Positions 1-9,183 of a stretch of 64,000 nucleotides of DNA are shown here, piece by piece (within the stretch, counting starts at the first letter, position 1; every line of letters starts with the position of its first letter). A model generated the notes under the pieces. The model was not told the origin of the DNA, ran no database searches, and saw only the letters and a program-made list of their open reading frames with translations. This DNA is from CAWKAO01 sp963847665. GTDB taxonomy: Bacteria > Actinomycetota > Humimicrobiia > Humimicrobiales > Humimicrobiaceae. The position numbers and the translations under genes were made by a program. Location: positions 1 to 64,000 of the forward strand of contig CAWKAO010000001.1 of assembly GCA_963847665.1 (NCBI GenBank), read 5' to 3'.

Positions 1-85
1 TAGATCTAAAGGATTAAGAAAGCAATAAAAGGATGTTCTGCAGGAGCAACAGTTAATAAATAAAAAAATTCAGAGGGGAAAAATA

Positions 86-1522
86 ATGCCATCGTTAAGT
101 ATTCATATCTTTTTTATATGATAATGCACGAGTTCAAAGATATTGTGGGAGATGGAAACTATGTTTCCAGGTCCGATAAAGTAGCCTACTCAGTGGATTA
201 TTACTGGGTATCAGAATTGTGGCACGATCAGGGGGCCAAGAGTATAGAGCCGGACTTTATTGTGTTTCCAAAAAATCCCGGGGAAATATCAAGGATCATG
301 GTGCTTGCAAATGAGTATAAGATACCCGTGACTGTCTGGGGTGGTGGCGGCGGTTCACAGGGGGGTGCGCTCCCTGTCTGTAATGGAATAGTGATCGACA
401 TGAAAAGGATGAATAAAGTCATCGATATCGATTTTGACAGTATGGCCGTCGAGGTCGAGACAGGGATGATAGTCCAGCACCTTGAATGGGAGCTGGAAAA
501 ACATGGTGTTTCAACCATGCATTTTCCTGCATCGATCTATTATTGCTCCACTGTCGGGGGTTTTATTGCCCATAGGGGCACAGGTGTGCTTTCCACAAAA
601 TACGGCAAAATGGAGGATATGGTCATCTCTATGGAGGTCGTACTCCCAAGCGGGGAGATCGTTCATACGCTTTCGGTCCCGAAAACAGCCAGCGGCGTAG
701 ACATGAACTGGTTTTTTATCGGGTCTGAGGGGACGCTCGGTATTATAACGAAAGTCAAGCTTATCGTACATAGACTCCCCGAAGTGCGTAAGTTCCAGGC
801 TTTTTTATTTAAGGATCTTACAAGTGGCCTTGAAACAGGTAGGAGGCTCATGCATGAAGGTTTAGTTCCGTGTGTAATACGGCTCTATGATGAGGCGGAG
901 ACCAAGAGTCTCATTAAAAGGGTCCTGGGCATAGACCGGGAAGGTGTTTATCTTGTTTATGCATTTGATGGTAAAGAAAAGATCGTCGACCTGCAGCATG
1001 GATACGCCAAAAAAATAGCTAAAGATATGAATGGTGAGGACCTTGGGACAGAGACCGGGGAAGAATGGTGGCTGCACAGGTATAAATTCTTCTTTCCTCC
1101 TTATGTTTTCTCTCTTCCACAGGCGTTTGGCACATGTGATACTGTAGCGACTTACAGGGACATTGAAAAGATCTATAGTGATATGAAAATAACTGTCGAG
1201 AGTAATTATCCGCAGGCAAGGTTTATCGGGCATTTTTCTCACTGGTTTATGTGGGGTTGTATGCTTTACGCCAGATTTATAGTCGATAATCCGCCGCAGG
1301 ATCCGGAGATGCACTCCATCTCTATAATAAGATATGGGACGATGTTTTAAGGTCTGCCCTCGCTAATAATGGAGTCTTAAACGAGCATCATGGCATCGGG
1401 TTAAAAATAGGAAGATTGATGAAGGAGCAGTATAAAAATTCTTTTGAGATCTTAAAAGGCCTGAAGAGACAGCTTGATCCCAATAATATTATGAATCCCG
1501 GCAAGATGGGCCTTGGATTTTA
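86..1522 (+). CDS. FAD-linked oxidase (GlcD-like), reading frame disrupted
   Basis: This is a flavoprotein dehydrogenase of the FAD-binding type-4 family (glycolate oxidase GlcD or D-lactate dehydrogenase-like), which oxidises a 2-hydroxy acid or similar substrate. The glycine-rich FAD motif (GGGGGSQGGALP) lies near residue 75 and GSEGTLGIIT near residue 202. The longest open frame runs 118-1350, but the family C-terminus (EHHGIGL, then LDPNNIMNPGKM) continues in another frame to the stop at 1522, so one base appears lost near 1305-1325. At the 5' end the only good ribosome site (GAGGGG, 72-77) precedes ATG 86, whose frame joins the main frame if the T-run at about 110-115 had one more T. The gene heads an operon with Fe-S, methyltransferase and corrinoid genes. 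Substrate is unknown; family assignment is strong. Confidence 0.8.
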
Positions 1523-1557
1523 ATTATTTTATAAAAGATCTAATCATAGAGGTACAA

Positions 1558-2661
1558 ATGGAATTAGAAAAAAATTATCAGATCTTAAAAGCATGCAGGT
1601 TCTGTCCGATGTGTAAGCATCTATGCTCTTCAGGAAACCTTACGATGCACGAAAGCGATTTTCCAAGGGGGCGGGGCCTGATAATGTACAGCATATACAG
1701 GGTTGAGCAGGCAAATGAAGATTATATAAATTCTCTTTACAACTGCTTTATGTGCGGCTGTTGCCTTGCCGGCTGCGAAGGCAATTTTGATCTTCCGGAG
1801 CTGATCAGATCTGCCAGGGTAGACATAGTCAGCCAGGGTATTGAGCCTTCTGCAATTAAAGAATTAAAAGAAAACCAGGTCTCAAAAGGTAATGTTTATG
1901 GTATTGATCCCGGCAGTTCTTTTACTTCAAAAAATAAAAAGTCTCAGAATAAGGATGCTGATATCCTTTATATTACAGGAGCAAGTGTAAATTATAATCA
2001 TTTTGAGATAGCAGAAGCTGCTATAAGTTTTTTGAAAAGGCAAAAAAAAGTTTTACAGACTTATCCCGGATGAACCTGATTGCGGGAAGGTATTATCTTT
2101 ATTAGGGTATAAGACTGAAGCTGAAGCTGCTGCAAAAAGATTTCATGAAAAAGCCTCTGCACTGAAAGTGAAAAAAATAGTTTCTTCTGATCCAATGGTC
2201 ATCGATTGCCTGTTAAATGACTTTCCGCAATTTGGTATTGTTTTTAATACTGCTGTAGAGATAATGCATTTTTCTGAATTTGCAGAGCAGGTCATTAAAG
2301 ATTCCGCAAAAGCCTTAAAAAAATCCGGCAAAAGGATAACTATTGCTGACTCTGAATTCCTTTGTAAAAAAAATAACAGGTGTGACAGCGCAAGAAATAT
2401 TATTAAAAAAATTGCCGGTGAAAATTGTATAGAACTTTCAGGAACAGGACCGAAGCATATGCTACTGGTGAAGCAGCCTTTTACCAGAACGGTGAGATTT
2501 TTAAAGACGGAAAAGCACTTGGCGAAAAGATATGTGCTGATGCATCAATGCTTGGCATCGAGACGATAGTAACATTATCTGGAACCGCAAAGGAAAATAT
2601 TATTTCTGCCTGCAAAAACAATTTTGAGGTATTAGACATAGCGGAGTTTCTTTTTGTTTAA
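1558..2661 (+). CDS. Fe-S oxidoreductase subunit (GlcF/HdrD-like), reading frame disrupted
   Basis: Probable electron-transfer partner of the upstream flavoprotein, as GlcF is for GlcD. Two CxxCxxCxxxC ferredoxin motifs are visible (Cys13/16/19/23 and Cys63/66/69/73). ATG 1558 is preferred over an in-frame ATG at 1513 because GAGGT lies just upstream. Three open pieces (to 2073, 2168-2569, 2425-2661) form one protein of about 365 residues if frame changes are allowed at an A8 run near 2045 and near 2450-2470. The C-terminal half resembles the CCG domain of the heterodisulfide-reductase family, but the signature cysteines look incomplete. It starts 36 bases after the flavoprotein stop. The electron acceptor is not evident. 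Confidence 0.7.
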
Positions 2662-2696
2662 AAATCCTTATTATTCGATCTTTCCAAGGAGGAAAA

Positions 2697-3889
2697 ATGG
2701 TAGAAATTAAATCTGAAGGATTTGATAAAAAGTGTCCAAGATATCATCACTGCAATGAATAATGAAAAGCCTGACAGAGTCCCTATCAGGCTTTTTGCAG
2801 CAGAGTTCATAGCAAAATATGCAGGATTTACAGTACAGGAAGTTACTCATGAGTATTCCAAGGCATTTGAAGCTACAAAAAAGTGTGCGAAGGATTTCAG
2901 GTGGGATGCAACCATTGCGAATACTGTTTTTGTGTGGACTGGATTTGTGGATCATTTCGGACAAAAATATTACAGATCCCGGCATAGACCTGCCCTCTGA
3001 CATGAATTTTCAGTATATCGAACCTCCTGATGAGGAAAATGCATATATGAAAGAAGATGAATATGACGACCTGATTGAGAGCCCGATGGAATTCCTGTTA
3101 AATATCTGGCTGCCGAGGATCTCAAGATTTGCAGTCCCTATGGGCGAGCCTAACACTGCAAGAAACAATCTTGCATGGTTAAAGGGTGGAATGGCGATGA
3201 TGGAATACCTTGCAGAATTTGGAAAAGCAACAGGAGAAATGATGAATGAGACGGGATGTGCTCCTGCAATATTTGGTGCATTTAAAGCTCCTTTTGACAT
3301 ACTTGGCGATAAGCTTCGCGGATTCAGACAGGTCTCCGCAGATGTCTACCGGTTTCCTGAAAAGGTCCTGGCTGCAGTAGAAGCAATGACCCCGTATATT
3401 TTAGAGGATGCTCTTACAAGTTCAGATCCTTCCAATACTTTTCCCAATGTCATCTGGCTTCATCGTGGGACATTGTTTTCTGATGCGATGTACCAGAAGT
3501 TTTTCTGGCCCACTTTAAAACATATTATAGAAGAGCTATATAAAGCTGGCCACCAGACTTTATGGTATGGTGAAGGGGACTGGAGCCGCTGGTATAAGTA
3601 TACAAAACAGCTCCCTGAAAAAAGTATAATCTACCATGTCGATAAGGAAGATATATTTGAGGCTCACAGACAACTTGGCGACAGGTTTGCCATAAGCGGA
3701 GGTGTCCCGAATGATATGCTTGCATATGGTTCTCCTGAAGAAGTGATCGATCATTGCAAAAAAATATTTAAAACTGTAGGAAAAGATGGAGGATATATCC
3801 TTGATGCAGGTGCCATTATCCAGGGAGATGCAAAGGTAGAAAATATCCAGGCTTTAACAGACGCAGCAATACAGTACGGTATCTATTAA
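2697..3889 (+). CDS. Uroporphyrinogen decarboxylase-like methyltransferase, reading frame disrupted
   Basis: Member of the UroD/MtaA/MtbA fold family. Given the corrinoid protein just downstream, it most likely moves a methyl group to or from that protein rather than making haem. The start is read from AAGGAGG at 2686-2692 ahead of ATG 2697. Two frame changes are needed, near 2718-2724 and near 2945-2955; the remainder (about 2950-3889) is one intact frame. Family-like stretches include MNNEKPDRVPIRLF near the N-terminus, WYGEGDW, and a C-terminal GGVPNDMLAYGSPEEV segment. The substrate cannot be told from sequence. A true UroD is less likely because no haem genes are nearby. Confidence 0.75.
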
Positions 3890-3913
3890 TTTTATGAACA
3901 CAAGGAGACTAAA

Positions 3914-4100
3914 ATGGAAGATAAAAATAAGATAAGCCAGGGGAATATAAAAATAGTGCCAGGTACATTGATACCATGGGAGCAGAGGGAAAAGGAATAT
4001 GGAAAGATCTGTTGGCGATAAAGAAATCGTCAAAAAAAACTGGGAGTACCAGGACCTGAGGGCATATAAATTTGTTTTTTTTGTACTTAATGCTTTTTAA
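3914..4100 (+). CDS. Small hypothetical protein, possibly frame-disrupted
   Basis: An AAGGAG site sits before ATG 3914. The first frame gives 35 codons and stops at 4021. A second frame entered near 4000 continues as protein-like sequence (VGDKEIVKKNWEYQDLR) and stops at 4098-4100, giving about 62 residues in total. I do not recognise a family. It lies between the UroD-like methyltransferase and the corrinoid protein, so it may be a small conserved partner of that system. Coding status is uncertain. Confidence 0.35.
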
Positions 4101-4137
4101 TTCAATATTATTCTAGTTTATTAAGGAGTTATTTATT

Positions 4138-4770
4138 ATGGCAGCAAACGGTAGATTATTTGCAGCTCTTGTCAGCCTGGACGAAAAAAACCTTTACAGG
4201 ATCCTGGAAGATAAAATCAGAGAAAATGTCCCGGGAAAAGAGATTTTGGAAGAACTACAGAATGCTATGGGTGAGATCGGTAAAAAGTTTGAAAGAGAGG
4301 AGCTTTTTGTGCCGGAGCTTATTTTTTCAGGCATCATTATGAAAAATGCGATGAAGACATTAAAGCCTGTTCTTAAAAATGAGGATATAAAGATCAAGGG
4401 GAAAGTGCTTATCGGAACGGTCTACGGAGATATTCATGATATAGGCAAGGATCTTGTAAAGGAAATACTTGAGGATTCCGGATATGAGGTCGTCGATATG
4501 GGTACAAACGTTGAACCACAAAAATTTATTGATGCAGTCATCTCAGGTGATTCTAAATTATTAGGACTAAGCTGTCTATTGACTGCTTCATTTGATTCTA
4601 TAAAAAAAACTATTGATGCTACAAAAGAAGCCGGATTGAGGGATAAGATAACGATAATGATCGGTGGAGCTCCTACCAGTGAAATGGTAAAGGAACAGAC
4701 TGGTGCCGATTATTATGGAAAAGATGCTTTTTCTGCTGTAAAAATTGCAGAAATGGTTTATAGTCTATAA
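4138..4770 (+). CDS. Corrinoid (cobalamin-binding) protein, MtbC/MtaC-like
   Basis: A 210-residue methyltransferase corrinoid protein that carries a methyl group on its cobalt in the cytoplasm. An N-terminal helical cap of about 90 residues (B12-binding 2 type) is followed by a Rossmann-like B12 domain. The binding signature GDIHDIGKDLV, whose His is the lower axial cobalt ligand in this family, lies near residues 100-110. Further motifs GLSCLLTAS and GGAPTSE are typical. AAGGAG lies 11 bases before ATG 4138. It is co-oriented with the UroD-like gene and the flavoprotein genes, supporting a corrinoid-dependent demethylation system. No MttB, MtaB or MtmB-type substrate methyltransferase is seen in the window. 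Confidence 0.92.
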   Translation: MAANGRLFAALVSLDEKNLYRILEDKIRENVPGKEILEELQNAMGEIGKKFEREELFVPELIFSGIIMKNAMKTLKPVLKNEDIKIKGKVLIGTVYGDIHDIGKDLVKEILEDSGYEVVDMGTNVEPQKFIDAVISGDSKLLGLSCLLTASFDSIKKTIDATKEAGLRDKITIMIGGAPTSEMVKEQTGADYYGKDAFSAVKIAEMVYSL

Positions 4771-4792
4771 CTAAATTATTTATTCATTTGAT

Positions 4793-4810
4793 CTGACCCG
4801 TTCTGGTCAG
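4793..4810. other. Short inverted repeat in the MFS transporter leader
   Basis: CTGACC and GGTCAG form a six-base-pair stem with a six-base loop, followed by an A-run that leads into the AAGGAG ribosome site of the MFS gene. It is not a standard plus-strand terminator because no T-run follows. It could be an mRNA structure or protein site, or chance. Confidence 0.3.
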
Positions 4811-4832
4811 AAAAAAAAGGAGCTTGATTTAG

Positions 4833-6071
4833 ATGGCAGACAGAGGGTTTAAGATCTACTCATACCGCTGGATCATCCTGGCTGTATTTATGCTTGTGAA
4901 TATAGCTATCCAGATAATGTGGATCTGTTTTGCTCCAATAACAGGTCCGGCTGCACAGTTTTTTGGAGTGTCAGATCTAAGGATCGGGCTCCTTGCAATG
5001 ATCTTCATGATAGTCTATATACCTTTATCAATTCCTGTCTCATGGATGATAGACACACTTGGATACAAAAAATCTGTAAGCATAGGAGTGGGCATAATGG
5101 CTGTTTTTGGCCTGCTGCGCGGAGTATTTGCAGCAAATTATACTATTGTCCTGCTTACTACAATTGCAATTGCCGTATCACAGCCTTTTATGATGAATTC
5201 AATAAGCACTGTTGCAGCCAAGTGGTTTCCTATTGAAGAGCGGGCAACAGCTTCAGGTCTTGCACTTGTGGCAAATTTTCTTGGAATAGCTATCGGCCAG
5301 GTCCTTTCGCCGGTTCTTTTTTTGCGCTTCGGAATAATGAGTATGCTGCTTATTTACGGTGCCGTGGCTGCATTTAGTGCAATTGTTTTTGTTATCTTTA
5401 CACGGGAAGCACCGCCCACGCCACCCTGTCTTCCAGGGATGGAGACGAGGGCTCTTATGCTTGACGGATTAAAAAGTATGCTCAAGATGAAGGATGTATG
5501 GATAATGCTTGGATTATTCCTGGTAGGTATGGGTATATTCAATGGTATTTCCACATGGATAGAAAGCATCGTGAGGCCGAGAGGGTTTTCTATCTCCCAG
5601 GCCGGTAATCTTGGCGGGGTATTGCTCTTCGGAGGTATAGCCGGAGCAATAATACTGCCAATATTTTCTGATAAACTTCAAAAACGTAAGATATTTATGC
5701 TTCTTGGGATGGCATTAAGCATCCCAGGCATGATAGGTGTGATCTTTGCGAACCAGTACTGGCTTACAATGGTATCGATGTTTTTCCTTGGCTTTTTCCT
5801 GATAAGCCTTGCACCGGTGGGTTATCAGTATGTCGCTGAGATAACTCATCCTGCACCAGAAGGTACATCAAATGGCTTACTTAATCTTGCTGGCCAGGCA
5901 TCCGTGGTATTTATTTATGGAATGGAAGTCCTGAAAGGGGCAGACGGTTCCTTCAGGTCTTCACTGTTAGTCCTTGTAGGCCTGATGGTAGTTTGTGTCT
6001 TTCTTATTATGTGGTTGAAAGAATCAAGGATGGTCCAGTCAGGCAAGCTTGCAGAAGAGCTGAAGACTTAA
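4833..6071 (+). CDS. Major facilitator superfamily transporter
   Basis: A 412-residue integral membrane protein with about 12 hydrophobic segments and the central loop typical of MFS carriers (roughly residues 190-215). The family is recognisable from overall layout and from the region around WMIDTLGYKKS near residues 70-80, which sits where the loop 2-3 motif occurs. It resembles the FLVCR/UMF type of carrier. An AAGGAG site precedes ATG 4833. It is the last gene of the plus-strand block with the flavoprotein, methyltransferase and corrinoid genes, so it probably imports the substrate of that pathway. Transported compound unknown. Confidence 0.85.
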   Translation: MADRGFKIYSYRWIILAVFMLVNIAIQIMWICFAPITGPAAQFFGVSDLRIGLLAMIFMIVYIPLSIPVSWMIDTLGYKKSVSIGVGIMAVFGLLRGVFAANYTIVLLTTIAIAVSQPFMMNSISTVAAKWFPIEERATASGLALVANFLGIAIGQVLSPVLFLRFGIMSMLLIYGAVAAFSAIVFVIFTREAPPTPPCLPGMETRALMLDGLKSMLKMKDVWIMLGLFLVGMGIFNGISTWIESIVRPRGFSISQAGNLGGVLLFGGIAGAIILPIFSDKLQKRKIFMLLGMALSIPGMIGVIFANQYWLTMVSMFFLGFFLISLAPVGYQYVAEITHPAPEGTSNGLLNLAGQASVVFIYGMEVLKGADGSFRSSLLVLVGLMVVCVFLIMWLKESRMVQSGKLAEELKT

Positions 6072-6097
6072 AATATGAGCATTGAAAAATATAAGGA

Positions 6098-7423
6098 TCA
6101 GGGCAAGGCAAGCTTATAGATTTTCCCATCAAATGCCAGTATATACAATTCCTGGGATTCATCCGTTCCAAATGAGCTTATATTCAGGCCTGTTTCAGCA
6201 AGAGTAAAATTCCGGTATCCCTGTGCTCCAGAATCAACAAGACCCCAGATATATCCAGTAATAAAATCTGCATATATGTAAACACCCTGAAGCACCGGAA
6301 GCTCTTTTCCACGGTAGACATAACCCCCCGTTATTGATTCACCAATCGGGTGTTCATATTCATATACAGGAAGTTCAAGACCACTGGGATCACAACCTGT
6401 GGGGGGCTCATAACAATAACTGCCCTCCATGATGTTCCATCCGTAGTTTTTTCCGTTTTGAATAATATCTATTTCTTCTATTTTGTCCTGTCCTACATCT
6501 GCAGCCCATAATTCGCCGGTTAAAGTATCAAAACTGAATCTCCATGGATTACGGAGGCCATAGGCGTATATTTCTTCCCTGAAACCTTCAGCATTGTCTT
6601 TAAAGGGATTATCCTTTGGGATCGAATAAGTGAGCCCTGTCTCATTTTTATCCACATCGATCCTGAGGATCTTACCTAACAAGGACCTTAAGTTTTGGGC
6701 GTTTTTTTGCGGATCTCCGCCACTTCCACCATCACCAGTTGCAATATACAGGTACCCATCAGGACCAAACGCAAGCTTTCCTCCATTATGGTTTGGGTAT
6801 GGCTGGTTAAAAGAAAGTATTATCTTTTCACTCCCAGGGTCTGATTTATCCTGATTATTTTTGTCTATTGTGAACTGTGAGATGATTGTGCTGCTTCTAG
6901 CAGTGTAATTTACAAAAAACTTGCCATTCTCTTTAAAACCAGGATGAAATGCAAGTCCAAGTAGCCCTTTTTCATTACTGCTGTCGTCGACCTTATCACT
7001 TAAATCCAGAAATAAGCTGGGATCTGAAGCCTGCCCGGTGTTGAAAAAATAGATCTTACCACTTTGCTCGACAATGTATATTTGTCCTGAGCCATTTCCA
7101 GCATTTTGAAGTTCCAGTGGGCGTTCAAATGATAATCCCGGGAAAGCGTCAGTAAGAATAAATTTGTTTTCAAGTTTCTGCAGTTCCAGTTCTGGCGTAT
7201 CATTATTACCAGTATTATTTGCTGGTTCAAAATTTTCATTATCTGTTGCAGAAGTTGAATATTCTGGAAAAGACCCATTTTTCTGGTCAGTGTGTGTTTC
7301 ACCAGGAGAGTTATTTGGAAGGGCTTTAGGTTTTTGCTGAACCCGAAAACATGCAGAAAAAAAAATAATTACTAAAAATATTAAAAATAATAGGAAATAA
7401 GTTGAAATTGTCTGTATTTTCAT
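6098..7423 (-). CDS. PQQ-dependent sugar dehydrogenase-like lipoprotein
   Basis: A 441-residue secreted beta-propeller of the soluble aldose dehydrogenase (YliI/Asd) and glucose/sorbosone dehydrogenase family. The N-terminus has a hydrophobic signal segment ending in FFSAC, a lipobox, so it is probably a lipid-anchored surface protein. After a linker of about 60 polar residues the propeller begins near residue 85 (FILTDAFPGLSFERP). Typical features follow: GLLGLAFHP, NHNGGKLAFGPDGYLYI, GDGGSGGDP, YGLRNPWRFSFD and the late GGYVYRG segment. PQQ binding is a family expectation; many anaerobes carry this fold without known PQQ synthesis. It converges with the MFS gene and appears monocistronic. 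Confidence 0.88.
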   Translation of the reverse strand: MKIQTISTYFLLFLIFLVIIFFSACFRVQQKPKALPNNSPGETHTDQKNGSFPEYSTSATDNENFEPANNTGNNDTPELELQKLENKFILTDAFPGLSFERPLELQNAGNGSGQIYIVEQSGKIYFFNTGQASDPSLFLDLSDKVDDSSNEKGLLGLAFHPGFKENGKFFVNYTARSSTIISQFTIDKNNQDKSDPGSEKIILSFNQPYPNHNGGKLAFGPDGYLYIATGDGGSGGDPQKNAQNLRSLLGKILRIDVDKNETGLTYSIPKDNPFKDNAEGFREEIYAYGLRNPWRFSFDTLTGELWAADVGQDKIEEIDIIQNGKNYGWNIMEGSYCYEPPTGCDPSGLELPVYEYEHPIGESITGGYVYRGKELPVLQGVYIYADFITGYIWGLVDSGAQGYRNFTLAETGLNISSFGTDESQELYILAFDGKIYKLALP

Positions 7424-7489
7424 GTTAGAAACTTGCTAAACCAAATGAGTTTAATACTAAACAAAACAAAGCGCATTTTCTAGAAATCT

Positions 7490-8218
7490 TTATATTTCTA
7501 ATTTTTTTTGAAAGCTTTCCCAGAATCTATTTAAATCATTTAGATAGGTATCTTTACTATTAAATTCTTCACCGAACACAGCATATATCTTATATTGTTT
7601 TATCTGGTTGCAGATGTCCGGAAGATTTTCACATTCTGAACTGTCAATAGCAGTAAAAAAGACTTTTAACTGTCCGACTATAGCTCCGAGTTGATGACAG
7701 TATATTTTCATGCGTTCTATCCTGTTGCATGACATCATGAAATGTGAGACTCCAGCAGTGGCAGCATCAAGATAGATTTTTTGCTGGATATCCGAATCCA
7801 CATATCCTCCTTCTTCCAGGAAAAAACCAGTGTAGGAAAGATCCCCTGTTATAATAGGCAACAACCCGATCTTGGCACAGGAATCCAGGATTGAATCCAG
7901 AGCCAGTTTGCCAGCAAGAGGAAATATTAAAACTGCATCAGCTCCGGCTGTCTTTATCTTTAGAAGCAGTTTTTCATTATAGTTTCCGGGTTGCTCCAGG
8001 CCGATTTTGCGGTGGTCATAGATCACAGGTTTCCCAGAAACAGATTTGATCCTTTTTAAAAGTGTTGTGAAATCTGAATCAATTGCACTTTCAGCAAATA
8101 TCCTGTATCCGATTACGAAGGGAAACGTTGAAGTCAAACTGACTGCTTCTACCATGATTGAATTTTCCTTAGAGTGCAGATCTATTAGAACCCCGTTTTT
8201 TTGCTGAAATAATTCCAT
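7490..8218 (-). CDS. Orotidine-5'-phosphate decarboxylase-like (HUMPS fold) protein
   Basis: A 242-residue protein similar in layout to the OMP decarboxylase (PyrF)/HUMPS barrel. The segment KPVIYDHRKIG (Asp68, Lys71) aligns with the D-x-x-K catalytic array of PyrF variants that read YDHQKAGTDIP, but the following Asp is replaced by Glu75 and the pattern is otherwise altered. The second half keeps barrel-like stretches (GADAVLIFPLAG, GLLPIITGDL). An AAAGGAGG site precedes ATG 8218. No pyrimidine genes are adjacent, so it may have a different substrate. It is divergent from the DsrE-like gene. Assignment is moderate because of the changed active site. Confidence 0.5.
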   Translation of the reverse strand: MELFQQKNGVLIDLHSKENSIMVEAVSLTSTFPFVIGYRIFAESAIDSDFTTLLKRIKSVSGKPVIYDHRKIGLEQPGNYNEKLLLKIKTAGADAVLIFPLAGKLALDSILDSCAKIGLLPIITGDLSYTGFFLEEGGYVDSDIQQKIYLDAATAGVSHFMMSCNRIERMKIYCHQLGAIVGQLKVFFTAIDSSECENLPDICNQIKQYKIYAVFGEEFNSKDTYLNDLNRFWESFQKKLEI

Positions 8219-8266
8219 AAGATCCTCCTTTAAAAAATTTTTACAAAAAAATTATAGTTCTTTTTA

Positions 8267-8295
8267 TTGACAAAGTTAACTTATTTGGATAATTT
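8267..8295 (+). promoter_or_regulatory. Candidate promoter of the DsrE-TusA-DsrMK-like operon
   Basis: TTGACA at 8267-8272, a 17-base spacer and TAATTT at 8290-8295, about 75 bases before the DsrE-like start. The -35 box is a perfect consensus; the -10 box is weaker. Confidence 0.45.
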
Positions 8296-8371
8296 AATAG
8301 TATAACAATATCAATATATTGCAGTATAATGATTTTTGCAAGTAATAAAGGAAAAGAAAGGAATTAAAGAA

Positions 8372-8860
8372 ATGGCCGAAGAAAAAAGAAAGAAACTTTC
8401 ACTTATAGTGTCCAGTGGGGACATGGATAAGATAATGGCTTCTTTTATCATTGCGACAGGAGCAGCTTCATCCGATATGGATGTAACGATGTTTTTTACA
8501 TTCTGGGGTTTCCGGGCTATCCAAAAAAATAAGGGAAGCGGAAGAGCTAAGAGCATTATGGGTAAGATGATAGGCTGGATGGAAAGAGGAGGTCTGGCTA
8601 AAGCAAACCCGAGCAAATACAGCATGGGAGGTTTGGGAAGGTGGATGTTCAAGAAGATGATGAGTGCTAAAAAGGTTCCCAGCCTTGAAGAATTCAGGCA
8701 ACTGGCCCTGGACCTGGGAGTCAAGATGTATGCTTGCGAGATGACATTGAATGTTATGGAGATACCTAAAGAGAACCTTATAGATGAAGTGGTCGATAGT
8801 GTGGGAGTAGGTTTCATGATAGAGCAGGCTCAGGAATCAGTGTCTACTATGTTTATTTAA
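8372..8860 (+). CDS. DsrE/DsrF-like sulfur relay protein
   Basis: A 162-residue cytoplasmic protein of the DsrE/DsrF/DrsH family, whose members pass persulfide sulfur between carrier proteins. The N-terminal beta strand plus loop (LSLIVSSGDMDKI), the following ATGAASSDMDVTMFFTFWG segment and the long central helical insertion rich in Lys and Met are typical of the larger DsrE-like proteins. A cysteine in the last third (YACEMT) is placed where carriers hold the active Cys. ATG 8372 with AAAGGA upstream is chosen over a TTG at 8336. It is followed by a TusA-like gene, consistent with sulfur transfer. Confidence 0.82.
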   Translation: MAEEKRKKLSLIVSSGDMDKIMASFIIATGAASSDMDVTMFFTFWGFRAIQKNKGSGRAKSIMGKMIGWMERGGLAKANPSKYSMGGLGRWMFKKMMSAKKVPSLEEFRQLALDLGVKMYACEMTLNVMEIPKENLIDEVVDSVGVGFMIEQAQESVSTMFI

Positions 8861-8900
8861 AGCCAGATTATTAAAAATATTAAAATTCTTTAAATTTATT

Positions 8901-9173
8901 ATGAAGGAGTTAGAAGTGACAGAAGAAGTGAAAACAGAAACAATGAAAATAGATCTAGACCTTGACCTCAGGGGTTTGCTATGTCCGTTACCAATGGTCA
9001 AAGTCAGCCAGAATATAAAAAATGTCCCAGTAGATGGTATAATAAAAGCAGTAGCTACAGATCCAGGAAGTCTTGCTGATATTCCATCCTGGGCAAGGAC
9101 TACAGGTAATGAAGTTCTCAAGACTGAAAAGGATGGAAAAGAAATTACTTTTTATGTAAAAAGAAATAAATAA
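8901..9173 (+). CDS. TusA/SirA-like sulfurtransferase
   Basis: A 90-residue TusA-family protein. The signature CPLPMVK (in LRGLLCPLPMVKV) near residues 31-38 carries the persulfide-forming cysteine, and the ATDPGSLADIPSW segment is the family's second conserved block. TusA proteins accept sulfur from cysteine desulfurases or rhodaneses and pass it on. An AAGGAG site precedes ATG 8901. Position between the DsrE-like gene and a DsrM/DsrK-like membrane pair suggests that it feeds or drains sulfur for a redox enzyme rather than tRNA thiolation. Confidence 0.9.
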   Translation: MKELEVTEEVKTETMKIDLDLDLRGLLCPLPMVKVSQNIKNVPVDGIIKAVATDPGSLADIPSWARTTGNEVLKTEKDGKEITFYVKRNK

Positions 9174-9183
9174 AGGATAAAGA

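Noticed and set aside
862..1314. 150-codon minus-strand frame inside the FAD oxidase gene
   Set aside because: Antisense shadow of a conserved gene with no ribosome site or recognisable domain.
1513..1557. N-terminal extension of the Fe-S protein to ATG 1513
   Set aside because: It overlaps the end of the flavoprotein gene and has no ribosome site; ATG 1558 does.
86..4100. Programmed frameshifting or stop-codon recoding in the first operon
   Set aside because: The breaks vary in direction and position, lack a common slippery site, and also affect unrelated genes; errors or decay are simpler.
4793..4810. Rho-independent terminator after the corrinoid gene
   Set aside because: The six-pair stem is followed by A, not T, on the plus strand, so it was recorded only as an inverted repeat.
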